Both the position numbers and the translations under genes were made by a program. This document shows positions 36,821-46,500 of a DNA stretch of 64,000 bases, piece after piece; within the stretch, counting starts at the first letter, position 1; every line of letters starts with the position of its first letter. Under the pieces are notes generated by a model. That model was not told the DNA's origin. It did not search any database and saw nothing but the letters and a program-made list of their open reading frames with translations. Source of the DNA: Epiperipatus broadwayi (Eukaryota > Onychophora > Udeonychophora > Euonychophora > Peripatidae). The stretch lies in contig JAQFVV010006246.1 in NCBI GenBank assembly GCA_028023455.1, positions 5,534,363 to 5,598,362 on the forward strand. Reading direction: 5' to 3'.

Positions 36821-37237
36821 ACTAGCCCAGATTCAGCATTTATCACAACTAACCAATGAATTGATGCATAAATAAAATTAACCAGTGAATTGATGGATAG
36901 ATAAATTAACAGCAGAAATAGATCAATATGTCAAAATGTTTAGTGAATCTATCTGCTTCCATTAAAGAAAGAGTCCTAATTATAAAATGCAGTCTTTTGA
37001 AGATCATACCAAGCAACAATGGATTTTTACTATTTGCCATATTGACTTCAGGGTGTGAGGCAAGTTCACATTGAATTAGAACCGTTAGATCTGAAATCTG
37101 AGATGAGCCAAGCTATCATAATACAACTGGAAATCTTAGGCATTTCTAGAAGTGCATCTAATATTATTTTATTTTAAAAAAATATTTAATCATAATATAT
37201 AAGCTTGTTATTTAACATGATTGCATGTAAACCAACA
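36790..37237 (+). repeat. 3' LTR of Ty3-B
   Basis: A 448 bp LTR that starts TGTTGCAACTCAACTT and ends AAACCAACA. It is followed directly by the TATAT target duplication. Confidence 0.85.
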
Positions 37238-37242
37238 TATAT

Positions 37243-37749
37243 TAAAGTTTATTGAGCCAGTGTTAATTTTTTATTTCCACTAATTATTTTGTACACTTTT
37301 AAACTTCTTTTTTTTTTTGAGAACATATACACAGTATTTGAAGTAAATTATTAATTCTCAGTATTTACATCTTTTCAATAAATTTCAGACATTGAATATA
37401 GTTATTTGGAAGATTTTACTTATAATGAATGGAATGGTAATTTTTTATTATATAAAATTCTTATCTCTATTTATTATTTGTTTATTATTGCAAAACTGGA
37501 TATTATTCTGATATTCAATAATATTTTTTTCTTGGTTTTTTTTTCACCATATCTTTTATGCATTGGTAAATAAATTTTCATAGAAAATTAAATTTTGAAA
37601 GTTTGTACATAATAATATATATAACTGAAAGTAAATTAATCATTATTTTTTCCATTCATTTTCTTTTTACTCTTTTTAGTCACTTAGGTCAGTAGGAGCA
37701 ATAGTTGGCTTGAGTTTCTTATGCCATTGATCATATCTCCCTACACTAT
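37243..37749. other. AT-rich sequence, nothing recognised
   Basis: AT-rich DNA between Ty3-B and the SINE at 37750, with long T tracts. No feature was found. Confidence 0.5.
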
Positions 37750-37889
37750 CTGTAAGAATTTGTGTCAAGTGTTGTTAGCCGGGAGGTCATTGCAGTCGCG
37801 TTGCAAGCAAGTAGTTGGTTGCAGACGGTTGTGAGTTCGCCTCCCAGCCAATGCTATGACATAGGGAAAAAAAACTGTAAGAATTTGTG
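37750..37889 (+). repeat. tRNA-derived SINE with 15 bp target duplication
   Basis: A 110 bp insert (37765-37874) is flanked by perfect direct repeats CTGTAAGAATTTGTG (37750-37764 and 37875-37889). Its tRNA-like part has an A-box region in GGGAGGTCATTGCAGTCGC and a B-box-like GAGTTCGCCTCCC, and the 3' end is a run of A. Perfect duplications imply a recent insertion. Confidence 0.85.
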
Positions 37890-39155
37890 AAATTACATTT
37901 CTATTCTTTAATAATATATGCAGCGATTCAGATTTCGATCTTTTTTTTCTTTTCCATTTTTTCCTAGAGTTAGAATGGTTACAATCATTTACAAATGGGT
38001 GCCAATGACGAATGTAGCAATATTATATTTGTATAATAAATATCCGACAACTATAAAAAAGAAAACCAGATCTACTAATACAACAATTATGCATTCAGAT
38101 GCAACTAAATATATATTGTAAACTGCGAAAATATAATCGATTACAATTAATAAATGTATGTATACACACAAACATAATAATTAATTAATGGGCTATATAA
38201 ATTTCTATAACTAATCAAATCTTTGGGTTTTGCAATGAATTGTTGACTTTTGAAAATGTTCCAGATCAAAATCTCTTACTGTACATGTAATTCATGTAAC
38301 AAACTTATACTTGAACTGGAGATTTGAACATATGAATATATACACAAAAACAAGTCTGAATTTTCTATTCATATATCTTAATTAAAACTCATTTGATATA
38401 TACATTCTCAAGGTAAATTGTTAAATTATGATTAGTTTGATATATCATTTGCAAGATAAATTGTTTAATTATTTGTAGTTTGATATATACATTGGTAAAA
38501 TAAATTGTTTTTCATTATTGGCAGGTGGTATTATAAGAATATTTAAATTGTCTATATTATGAGATAATCTCAATAATACTTTATTATTTTTATTATTGTT
38601 TTCAAATGATATACTTCTACTTTGACAATATGTATTTTCTTTGTTTACATCTATGTATTTATTATTTGTGAGCAATTATATTTCCGTATTTTAAAGAAAA
38701 GTAATCCATCTGCTGTAGATTTACAGTTCTAAATGCATTTGAAATATGGCTGATATAATAGAAATTTAGCACTGCTAATTAAAGAGGTCCAAAAACCAAT
38801 TTAATGGGTCTTTGTTTTTCAAACTTGACAGGCTCAATTGTTTACAATCATATTAATACAAAATAAAATAATTTTACTTTCAAGTTGCACTATAAGACAA
38901 TATTTTAGTTTTATGTATAAAATTACAAATTTTTACACACATATGATTGCAAAATTATTGCAATAGTAGATCTTTGAATTGCAAAAAGCTTAAACTAAAA
39001 TATTAAAAAAAAAAGATTGTTCTGTTCTAGGAAGGGCTGCACTATATGTGTTCTGGACCTTTAATACAATTAGGTTATCTATAAGAACAAATGCTTATAT
39101 ACATTTCATGATTTATTATTCATAAACAGTTACATGAATAATATAGTACATTAAG
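37890..39155. other. AT-rich sequence with a 3-unit tandem repeat
   Basis: At about 38385-38510 a unit of about 60 bp, with GTTTGATATATACATT then AAGRTAAATTGTTTAATTAT, is present three times. Nothing else could be assigned. Confidence 0.5.
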
Positions 39156-39159
39156 TGCC

Positions 39160-39523
39160 ACTTCTGGATTCTGCTATCAATGTCTTCAGATTCTGAGTAC
39201 CACAACAGTGAATGTCTGGATCATCTGGCCTGGATCAGTTCTGTCTCATGCTTCTTTCACTTATCCAGTATCATTCCAGCTACATAAACTTTTGTCTTCA
39301 GTGGGTTAATCTGCAATGGTTCTCTGTTGCTAGTTGGCTTTAGTCATTGTTTTGGATATGATACTGTTGTCTATTCTTTTGTCAGTACCATCAATGTCTC
39401 AGCTGCTGTGGCCAAGGTTGAACACTACCTGAAATCAAATACTATATTCACATACAATACGATGACAGGTATTTGCCTTAGTCCCTCCTTGAAACAAGTA
39501 GACCTGTATAATCACTTCCAATG
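39160..39523 (-). repeat. Older LTR (of Ty3-C), left part
   Basis: Homologous to the LTR at 24200-24860 (GCTGCTGTGGCCAAGGTTG near 39398 against GCTGCTGCTAAGATTG). It is cut at 39523 by Ty3-A and resumes at 43130. In minus orientation it would be the 3' LTR of the element whose pol lies at 43600-44850. Confidence 0.6.
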
Positions 39524-40135
39524 TGTTGTGTTTCAACCAACAGAAAATAATGTAAAATAATACTGAAACAAGTATTATAATTAATATATTTATTATGTAC
39601 AAATATATACAATACAGCATATACAAGTGAATATTTACAAGTTGAATATTGGAGTTTAATGTAAACTCTGGGTTCTGTCTGTCGCTTCCAGCCACACCTG
39701 ATGGCTTGCCTCACAGGTAGGGTCTATGACTCTTCCAGCTGTACAAGACAGCTTGCCTCAAGCCAAGAGTGGTCTTAGCAGAGTTCGGTCTGTGGGACTT
39801 GCCTAGCTGCATAGACTAAATAGCATAGTGCTATCAAAGAGAATACTTTCTGCTGTTTAGGTTAGCAGAGCTTCCCTGGGAGAAATCAAAGAGTCTTTTC
39901 AGGTTAGACACATTCTTCCCTGATTCTTACAAAAGGCTGACTATTTATACCCAGATCCCTGACCTTATTGAAAACCTTTGGTTTCAGCAAGCATCGTTGC
40001 TTATTGGCCTGTAATAATCATTGGCTATGTTTTTATCTGTACATTAGCCTATTGGCCTGTGGCAAACAATGTTAATCCGATCAGATAAAGAGGCATCTGG
40101 AATAGTCTACTTCTGAGAGAAGGAGGACTATAACA
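39524..40135 (-). repeat. 3' LTR of Ty3-A
   Basis: A 612 bp LTR. On the minus strand it starts TGTTATAGTCCTCC and ends AAACACAACA. It contains AATAAT-rich and TATTTATAC sequences. Downstream is the CAATG duplication. Confidence 0.92.
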
Positions 40136-40148
40136 TCCCTCCCCCTGG
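40136..40148 (-). other. Polypurine tract of Ty3-A
   Basis: On the minus strand CCAGGGGGAGGGA directly precedes the 3' LTR start TGTTATAG. Confidence 0.8.
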
Positions 40149-40160
40149 CAAAAATTTACC

Positions 40161-40857
40161 CTAGAGAACATAGTCATACAGGTGTGCTGGCAGATGACTA
40201 ATGCGCTTTGGTGCTGGTTCTGGTTTGCTGTCATCTTCGGTTTGTTGGTCCTCCTTGCTTGTACTGCATGTCTCTGGGGCTTCATTCCTTGTGACTGCAT
40301 CAGTATAATCCAGTCTCAGTTGATCTTGATGGTGATGATGTTGACCTCCATCTGCTGTTTCCACTAAAATGGTGTGGTCCTTTTTGTTGGATTATGACTG
40401 CTGGGGTCCATTTAACAGATCCACTATACATTCTACATAGAACATTAGTCCCTATTTGTAATTTGGTAGTTTTGTCCTTTTCTTGTTTTTCATCATTTGG
40501 CTCAGGTATAAGAGCTGCTCCTGTCTTCATCTTCTTTTGCTGAGCTTGTTTCTGGTTGTCTGCAGCTGTCTTGATAGCTTCTGATGTGTGGTTGAGTCTT
40601 AGCTGGTTGTGATGGTGATGATGACCATCATCTGTTTGCACAACAGTGTAGAGGCCCTTTATTTGTGTTACTACTGCTGGTCTCCATCTTGTGGACCCAA
40701 AGTACATATGACATAGAACTTTTGTTCCTATTTGGAATTTTAATTTGTTTTTATCTTCTAGTTGAAGTTTGGCCTCAGGTTTCAGCTTTTTGTTAAAGAC
40801 TTCTGATTCATTAGTCTTCAACTTTGATAATGTTGTGAGCTGGTTCATTTTGGTCAC
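40161..40857 (-). CDS. Ty3-A fusion frame: RT stub plus two integrase C-terminal modules
   Basis: The open frame 40857-40300 (185 codons, opening on GTG) begins TKMNQLTTLSKLKTNESEVF, which resembles the protease-RT junction of K02A2.6-like pol. At about residue 40 it passes directly into an integrase C-terminal module, FQIGTKVLCHMYFGSTRWRP, ending in a five-His run and NQLRL (residues 41-88). A second, similar module starts at about 133 (LQIGTNVLCRMYSGSVKWTP). A frameshift then moves into the frame 40364-40161, which completes it (GGQHHHHQDQLRLDYTD) and ends HLYDYVL. In full elements this SH3-like module binds DNA or chromatin at the end of integrase. The DDE core is absent, so no integrase activity is expected. 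The final frame may be a mutation or a sequencing error. Confidence 0.8.
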
Positions 40858-41561
40858 TTTGAACCTAAGTGACTGAACCAGTCATTGCCTAATAAGTTGC
40901 TGTGATCACCTGTTGCCACTACCAGTGGTAGGTGTCTAGTTTTGTTAGGCATGGTAATTTTAACTCTTGTTTGACCCAAGAGTTTTATTTTTTTACCCTG
41001 ATAATCTGTTATAGTTCTAGTACTAGGATGCAGATTATATTTATTATTTTTATTAATGATAGCCCAAGTCTTTTTTGAAACAATAGACACTGCAGACCCT
41101 GTGTCTAGTTCCATTTTCACTGGCATATCATTAATTATAATATTATGTATAAATCCAGACTGACTGTCCTTAATGTGACTTATACTGGCAACTTGTTTAT
41201 TTTTCTTATAGTTGCCTTTGTTGTTTCTTGGAATGGTTTTTTCCATTCTCATATTGGCTGTTTGTCTTTTTAAGTTTATACATACCACTTTTATATGACT
41301 GACTCGCTTGCAGAATGAGCACACAGTATGGAGGTGTGGACATTCTGTTTGCACGTGCATCGATTTATCGCACCTATAACAATGCTTAACACTTGTTGTT
41401 GGTGGTGAGTTAACTGAGTGCTTGTCAGACTCAGTCCTCTGTTCAACTTTTTGAACAGTATAATTTATTTTTTGTAATGGCTTTTCTTGACACGCTGTAG
41501 ATTCTATCAGTGTGGCTTGAGCTACAGCCTTTTCAAAGTCTATATCCGGCATCATTAACAA
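40854..41561 (-). CDS. Ty3-A gag nucleocapsid and aspartic protease
   Basis: The 235-codon frame has two CCHC zinc knuckles, CYRCDKSMHVQTEC (residues 61-74) and CSFCKRVSHIKVVC (81-94). After a basic linker comes a retropepsin-type protease with the active site ELDTGSAVSIVS (DTG at 153-155) and a C-terminal HSNLLGNDWF. Both knuckle spacings (C-x2-C-x4-H-x4-C) and the catalytic Asp are intact. The listed start Met is only the first in the frame, because the capsid part lies upstream in another frame. The stop (TGA, 40856-40854) overlaps the GTG that opens the next frame by a single GTGA, so a minus-1 shift would join them. Confidence 0.85.
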   Translation of the reverse strand: MLMMPDIDFEKAVAQATLIESTACQEKPLQKINYTVQKVEQRTESDKHSVNSPPTTSVKHCYRCDKSMHVQTECPHLHTVCSFCKRVSHIKVVCINLKRQTANMRMEKTIPRNNKGNYKKNKQVASISHIKDSQSGFIHNIIINDMPVKMELDTGSAVSIVSKKTWAIINKNNKYNLHPSTRTITDYQGKKIKLLGQTRVKITMPNKTRHLPLVVATGDHSNLLGNDWFSHLGSK

Positions 41562-42067
41562 TTTGAGTCTTAATTATGATCGTTCATGCCACAAATGAAA
41601 TGATTGCGTAGTCCTTCATTTAAGAACTCTTTACAATCACACATAAGTGCTAATGCCCGGATTCGCATTGTAAATTCTCTAGCTTTTTTTTCCTCCCATT
41701 GGATACTGGGATTGAAATGATATCTTTAAAATCGCACGTAAGTGCTAATGCCTGGATTCACATTGCGAATTCTTTAGCTTTTTCTCCTCCAATTGGATAC
41801 TGAGATTGAAATGATATCTCTGCATTATTGTTAGCGGTTTGGGGGAAAATATTCAGTGAGAATCACCAATGCCTTCTCAAAATTCAAGTCGCCCAGTGTT
41901 TCTGACCCGATTTGAGATTTTAAAATATATGTCTGAGACCTGATTATTGTCATCAGCGTCGCTAATTTTATTTCAGGCTTTTTGATTTAATTAGCCTGCA
42001 TATAAAAAATCAGGTGCTCATTGTAGCTTGACCAGTTCTCAGGGAACCCTGGGTCAAAAGCTTCCAT
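41562..42067 (-). pseudogene. Ty3-A gag capsid region, broken
   Basis: A start codon at 42067-42065 opens MEAFDPGFPENWSSYNEHLI then FYMQAN, followed by a stop. Frame pieces continue with QTYILKSQIGSETLGDLNFE, KALVILTEYF and later EFLNEGLRNHFICGMNDHN, the conserved capsid block. A 95 bp tandem duplication (about 41627-41721 and 41722-41816, containing AAGTGCTAATGC) interrupts the capsid. As it stands no full gag can be made. Confidence 0.8.
41627..41816. repeat. 95 bp tandem duplication inside gag
   Basis: Two diverged units both contain GTAAGTGCTAATGCC or CATAAGTGCTAATGCC, then a GGATTC-CATTG block, and then CCAATTGGATACTGAGATTG or its variant. The period is 95 bases, not a multiple of 3, so the frame is shifted. 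Confidence 0.8.
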
Positions 42068-42489
42068 CGAGCCTATTATATTAGCCTTTTTTTTCTCTGT
42101 TAAAACATGAAAAAAATATTTATTTCGTATATTTGTGAGTGACCACTCGTATTTGTTTTTATAGTTATGTTATTGTAACTAACTGAACGAAGCTTTTAAA
42201 CCAATAGACTGAGCTTTTAGTTTTCCCAGTAAAGCTCTCATGATAGGTTGAAGCTTCAAACTGACATGCCTTTATGTTTATGGACAATTTTATTCAACAG
42301 TTTTACGTTGTTATTTTTCTAAAGCAAAAAATACCACCGTAATGAAATTACGGAAACGTAAATTTTTTCAAAACGAAAAAATAATAAAACAAATACACAC
42401 TCACACATTTATTTCATACATTTGGATCTGTTGAAACTGGCATATTTTTTAATATAGTCTTTCCAGTCATGAGGAAAAAAAACTTTTGT
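42068..42489 (-). other. Ty3-A leader between primer site and gag
   Basis: About 420 bases of AT-rich untranslated leader between the primer binding site and the gag start codon. No packaging-signal structure can be assigned by eye. Confidence 0.5.
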
Positions 42490-42500
42490 CAACTGTGCCA
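42490..42500 (-). other. Primer binding site of Ty3-A
   Basis: On the minus strand TGGCACAGTTG starts 4 bases (GATT) after the 5' LTR. It is identical to the site in Ty3-B. Confidence 0.75.
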
Positions 42501-42504
42501 AATC

Positions 42505-43129
42505 TGTTGTGTTTGGTCTGGATTACAGACCCAATCAACAGAAAATAATGTAAAATAATACTGAAACAAAAATAATATATTTATTATGTACAAATATATA
42601 CAATACAATTTACACAAGTGAATATTTACAAGTTGAATATTGGAGTTTAACATAAACTCATGGTGCTGCCTGCCGCTTCTAGCCACACCTGATGGCTTGC
42701 CTCATGGGTAGGGTCTATGACTCTTCCAGCTGTACAAGACAGCTTGCTTTGAGCCGAGAGTGGTCTCAGCAGCGTTTGGTCTCTGTGGGACTTGCCTAGC
42801 TGCATAGACTGAATAGCGTAGTGCTATCAAAGAGAATACTTGCTGCTGTTTAGGTTAGCAGAGCTTCCCTGGGAGAACACAAAGAGTCTTTTCAGGTTAG
42901 ACATGTTCTTCCCTGATTCTTACAAAAGGCTGATTATTTATACCCAGATCCCTGACCTCATTGAAAACCTTCAGATTCAGCAAGCATCATTGCTTATTGG
43001 CCTGTAATAATCATCGGCTATGTTTTTATCTATATATTAGCCTATTGGCCGGTGGCAAACAATGCTAATCCGATCAGATAAAGAGGCATCTGGAATAGTC
43101 TACTTCTGAGAGAAGGGAGGACTATAACA
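42505..43129 (-). repeat. 5' LTR of Ty3-A with an extra 17 bp hairpin
   Basis: A 625 bp LTR very similar to 39524-40135. It differs mainly by an extra 17 bases at 42515-42531, GGTCTG-GATTA-CAGACC, a perfect 6 bp inverted repeat with a 5-base loop, 10 bases from the LTR's inner end. Confidence 0.9.
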
Positions 43130-43480
43130 CAATGTGTGGCATTGTTTGTGATGATCTTGAAGAAGTAGATCCTCACTTCTATGCTGACCCTTATATCACA
43201 TATGATCTAGTAATGGCCTTTTACCAATGCATATGCAACATCTTTTATGTACTCTCTTGCTAACATTCTTACTTGTAAACATAAAGCATTTATTCTCTCC
43301 CTTTAAATTCAAGAAACAAGCAGGCCTTTATGTAAGCAGTCACTCTTTCTTATATTTTACATTAAGGATTACATTCGTCTCACAGGTAATGTCTCTGACT
43401 CTGGCTAAATCCATGAACATCTTTTACTCTGTATTTATATACGCTTCCTTATTATTAGTAAAAACCCTCCCATGTATCAA
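43130..43480 (-). repeat. Older LTR (of Ty3-C), right part
   Basis: Continues the LTR interrupted by Ty3-A. CCTCACTTCTATGCTGAC near 43165 matches CATCACTTCTATGCTGAG near 24660. The inner boundary is not exact. Confidence 0.55.
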
Positions 43481-43599
43481 CTTTTCTGCCCCCTTTGCTT
43501 AAACTAATTCTTTAGCTTTCTTCACCTTTGTTAGATAAGGGGATTATATCATTTTAAAAGAATTTGAGTCATCATCATACTCTCTTGGTTAACTTTGAA

Positions 43600-44850
43600 C
43601 TGTATCCAACTCTTTGTCTTCCTAGTTGTTTTGATCATCATCTCCTATAGTGTGGTAGTGGTTTTTCATGTATATGTATCTCCCAGATAGGTTTGTCCAT
43701 ATTAGTTACTGGTATCCATTTGTAATTGATCCTGGTGCCAAAAGCTTCCATCTTTTGTTTTTAGCATTACTAGGTATTTTCTTTTAAGTGCAATTGTGCT
43801 AATATCCATTTATTTACAGGATACATTTGTTTGGCTTAATACTTGGTCAACTATGTTGTATCTTGATGTGTGGGTTGTTTCCCTTGAAGCCTATAGATTT
43901 ACTATATCTGATAAATAGTTCCAAATCTTTCTGCCAAACATAAATTCAATTGGAGATTTTCCACTTGATGCCAATGGAATTACATGTTGATGAAACAGTA
44001 ACTTTAGTTAATTTTACCAGACATTTTCTTCCACTTTTATTAATGCCTTCTTTAGCTCTTGTATATTTTTTCAGCCAAATTATTACTCTCCAAGTGGAAT
44101 GATAGGATCATTGCACATGCTATATAGTGAATGCTATTCCATTGTCAAAGACATTCATCTATGGTATGCTGAATGTAGCAAAAGCACATTATTGATAATC
44201 TGCTTTATTAATTACACAAACCTTTAGCAATTTGGTTTATGCATTGTTTATAATTAAAAATCACTTCTCTTTACAAATCCTGCTGATCTATGCATATTCT
44301 TTGTCTTATTGCTGCCAGACACAAAGACTCATTAGTTTGGTAGGGGGGATTTAACCATAATCTGCATTTATGGTATTGCTGTATATGCTTTTCTATATCT
44401 TTATTATTTCCTTCCATACATATGATCAAGTAATCATTTCTTATTGCTTCCAGACCCAAAGACTCATTAGTTTGGGAGGGGGGATTTAACCATAATCTGC
44501 CTTTATGGTATTGCTGTATATGCTTTTCTATATCTTTATTATTTCCTTCCATACATATGATCAAGTAATCATTCCATGTTGTTCAAACAATTTTTTTTTG
44601 AAGAATGTATTGAACTGGGTCAGAGTAAATCACACTAAATCTCGATTTTAACTCAGGCTGCCCTTCCACTACTGCAACAGACTGGCCCTTCAAGCATAAA
44701 ACTATAATACCATAGGTAGATGAAGCACTAATAGTACCTATAACCAGATCAAGGCTATACAAAATATAATCTACAATCACATTTTCAGGCTTTAGCACTT
44801 CCCCTGCCATCCAAAGCACTTTGCTTTGAGGATTAACCTCAGGCATCAGT
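43600..44850 (-). pseudogene. Ty3-C: decayed pol, integrase and possible RNase H
   Basis: On the minus strand, going from 44850 down: a weak RNase H-like piece in the frame 44846-44583 (ASSTYGIIVLCLKG, compare DASTYGIGAVL of intact copies). Next is the integrase zinc domain, in the frame 44564-44271, reading CMEGNNKDIEKHIQQYHKCR, present twice. The catalytic core piece VFDNGIAFT lies near 44145, then YHSTWRV. Then comes the C-terminal region, with SGKSPIEFMFGRKIWNYL near 43940, and a tail with GRYIYMKNH near 43680. This order gives minus-strand pol with the 3' LTR at lower coordinates. Many stops are present. The frame 44846-44583 is the least certain part. Confidence 0.65.
44306..44575 (-). 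repeat. 135 bp in-frame tandem duplication in the integrase zinc domain
   Basis: Two units (44306-44440 and 44441-44575) are nearly identical, sharing AAAGACTCATTAGTTTGG and TATGGTATTGCTGTATATGC. The period of 135 bases equals 45 codons. The 97-codon frame therefore shows the same peptide block twice (NNKDIEKHIQQYHK). Confidence 0.9.
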
Positions 44851-46500
44851 TAACCACAAGTTATATAGTCAGCATGCTTGAATGACAGGTATAGAATCCA
44901 GCACTTGACATATCCCCAAGCTATCTCCCTTTCTCAATCGGGAGGAGAAATCTTTGACACATTTACTCAACACGTATAGATTAACCTACTAGTAATGCAG
45001 TCATAAAAGAAATAATCGATCAACCATTAAGCAAACAAATATTCTAATTTACATACTCATAATTATAATTCAATAAGATTACATTGGCTGAAACTATTAA
45101 AGTTCATTAAAGTTCTTTCATTCACATGTATATGCAAATTTTTAGAAAGGGAGAATAATAATTATATTTACCTAGTATTTTGGTTAGCACGTCACACTTT
45201 TACGGATTCAGTTCTTTGTTTGTTTCCTTACTTGTTGACTACCAACTGGTTGGCCTTTGATTTCTATCGATGGTTTTGCCTTCTTGTTGATTTTCCAGTT
45301 TACAATGAGGGAGAGATTATCGGTAGTTCACAGATCATGATGTGGTCATGAGCCTCTGATGGTACTGAGGACTGGGATTGAAGGCTAGCTGAACACTTCT
45401 GGTGTTGTTCAATAATGCATGCTGCTAAGTCAGACTTCAGTGAAGATAGGTCGATGCACACACATACTGGAAATGTGGAAAGCTTTTTGTTCTTTTCTTT
45501 AATTTTAATAGTAATACAGCAGTGTTGAATAATAATTTTACTGTATCTGAATGGTAATTAATCTTTTGTCTCTTCGGTCTTTTATATTTCTCCCTCTCAT
45601 TGTACTCCCTTATCATCATCAGTTTAATTAATTTTGTATTTCCTTAATTTTTGCGTTCCATTTTAATCTAATCTCTTGCTTAGATTAATCTAATATTTCG
45701 ATAAGATAGTGTCCATAGTCTTTTTTAATTAATCCAATTGGGAGTTATCTTTTCTTTTATCAGCCAAGTTTGCAATTTAAAAAAATTTATTTACAAATCG
45801 TATTTTTAGTCTGATTTCATTTTTATATTTATTCATTATTATTTCTTTTTCATCCATACATTTTTTAAAAATTTATAAAAAGGAAGAGCTATTTTCAGCT
45901 TTTACTTAAAAGTATCCCCCCCTCCCACTCGCTCTTTAATACTAGAACTTTCTTTTATTTTTAAAAAGGTGCCACAATACTTTATTTTTTTCAAGTTTGC
46001 ATTAAAAAAAAAAAAACTCTTTAAAGCCCATATTCTTTTTTATTTTATTATTCTCACTTTTCTTTCTTTTTAAAATCAATTTGGTCATTTATTTTTAAAT
46101 AATTAGATATGATATGTAGTGCAGAATATCTGTGTTTTCTAACCCATATATTCGATAGCAGTACAGTATATACACAACTAAGTCTGTTCTTTGGTTCATT
46201 TAAAAAAGCATGTTTCTCTGATGATTTTCACTATTGTATTGGAAAGTTGATTAAAAGGAAAATAAAATTGTAGATGATGGAAATAGTCCAATATATAAAT
46301 ACAATGACATTCTCTGCTTGAGAAAACAATAAATTGAATGTGGATCTTCATAAGCATAATGACACAGTACAATTTATTTATCATCCTGTTTCACCTACTA
46401 TGTTCCATAGCAGTATCTTTCCCCCCAGTTCAAACCATTCCAGTCCACGTATATAACCTTACAATAATTTATTTTGAGATGTAATAGCATTTATTTATGT
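44851..46500. other. Unassigned sequence
   Basis: The segment 44860-45460 is GC-richer and could be more of Ty3-C upstream pol, but no RT motif was found. From 45460 to 46500 it is AT-rich with homopolymer tracts (C run near 45917, A run near 46003). Confidence 0.35.

Larger units (their letters stand above)
33038..37237 (+). mobile_element. Ty3-B: complete but decayed non-autonomous Ty3 element
   Basis: An LTR retrotransposon of 4.2 kb bounded by 5 bp target duplications TATAT (33033-33037 and 37238-37242). LTRs start TGTT and end in AACA. Inside are a primer binding site (33586), decayed gag and protease (33625-34700), and a purine tract at 36778-36789. No RT, RNase H or integrase motif of Ty3 type is readable between 34700 and 36780; that space is pyrimidine-rich and carries Penelope-like sequence on both strands. 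Either pol was lost and Penelope elements inserted later, or the element was mobile as a gag-protease derivative helped in trans, like Ty3-A. LTR divergence is high, so it is an old insertion. Confidence 0.85.
39524..43129 (-). mobile_element. Ty3-A: young non-autonomous Ty3 retrotransposon
   Basis: A complete 3.6 kb LTR element on the minus strand with 5 bp target duplications CAATG (39519-39523 and 43130-43134). The order from its 5' side is LTR (43129-42505), primer binding site, gag, protease, a short RT N-terminal stub joined to integrase C-terminal sequence, purine tract, and LTR (40135-39524). The LTRs are similar over their whole length, so it is younger than Ty3-B. RT, RNase H and the integrase catalytic core are absent, and no room is left for them. 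It therefore depended on another element for cDNA synthesis and integration. It has inserted into the LTR of Ty3-C. Confidence 0.92.

Noticed and set aside
40182-40367. 61-codon plus-strand frame
   Set aside because: Antisense shadow of the Ty3-A fusion frame.
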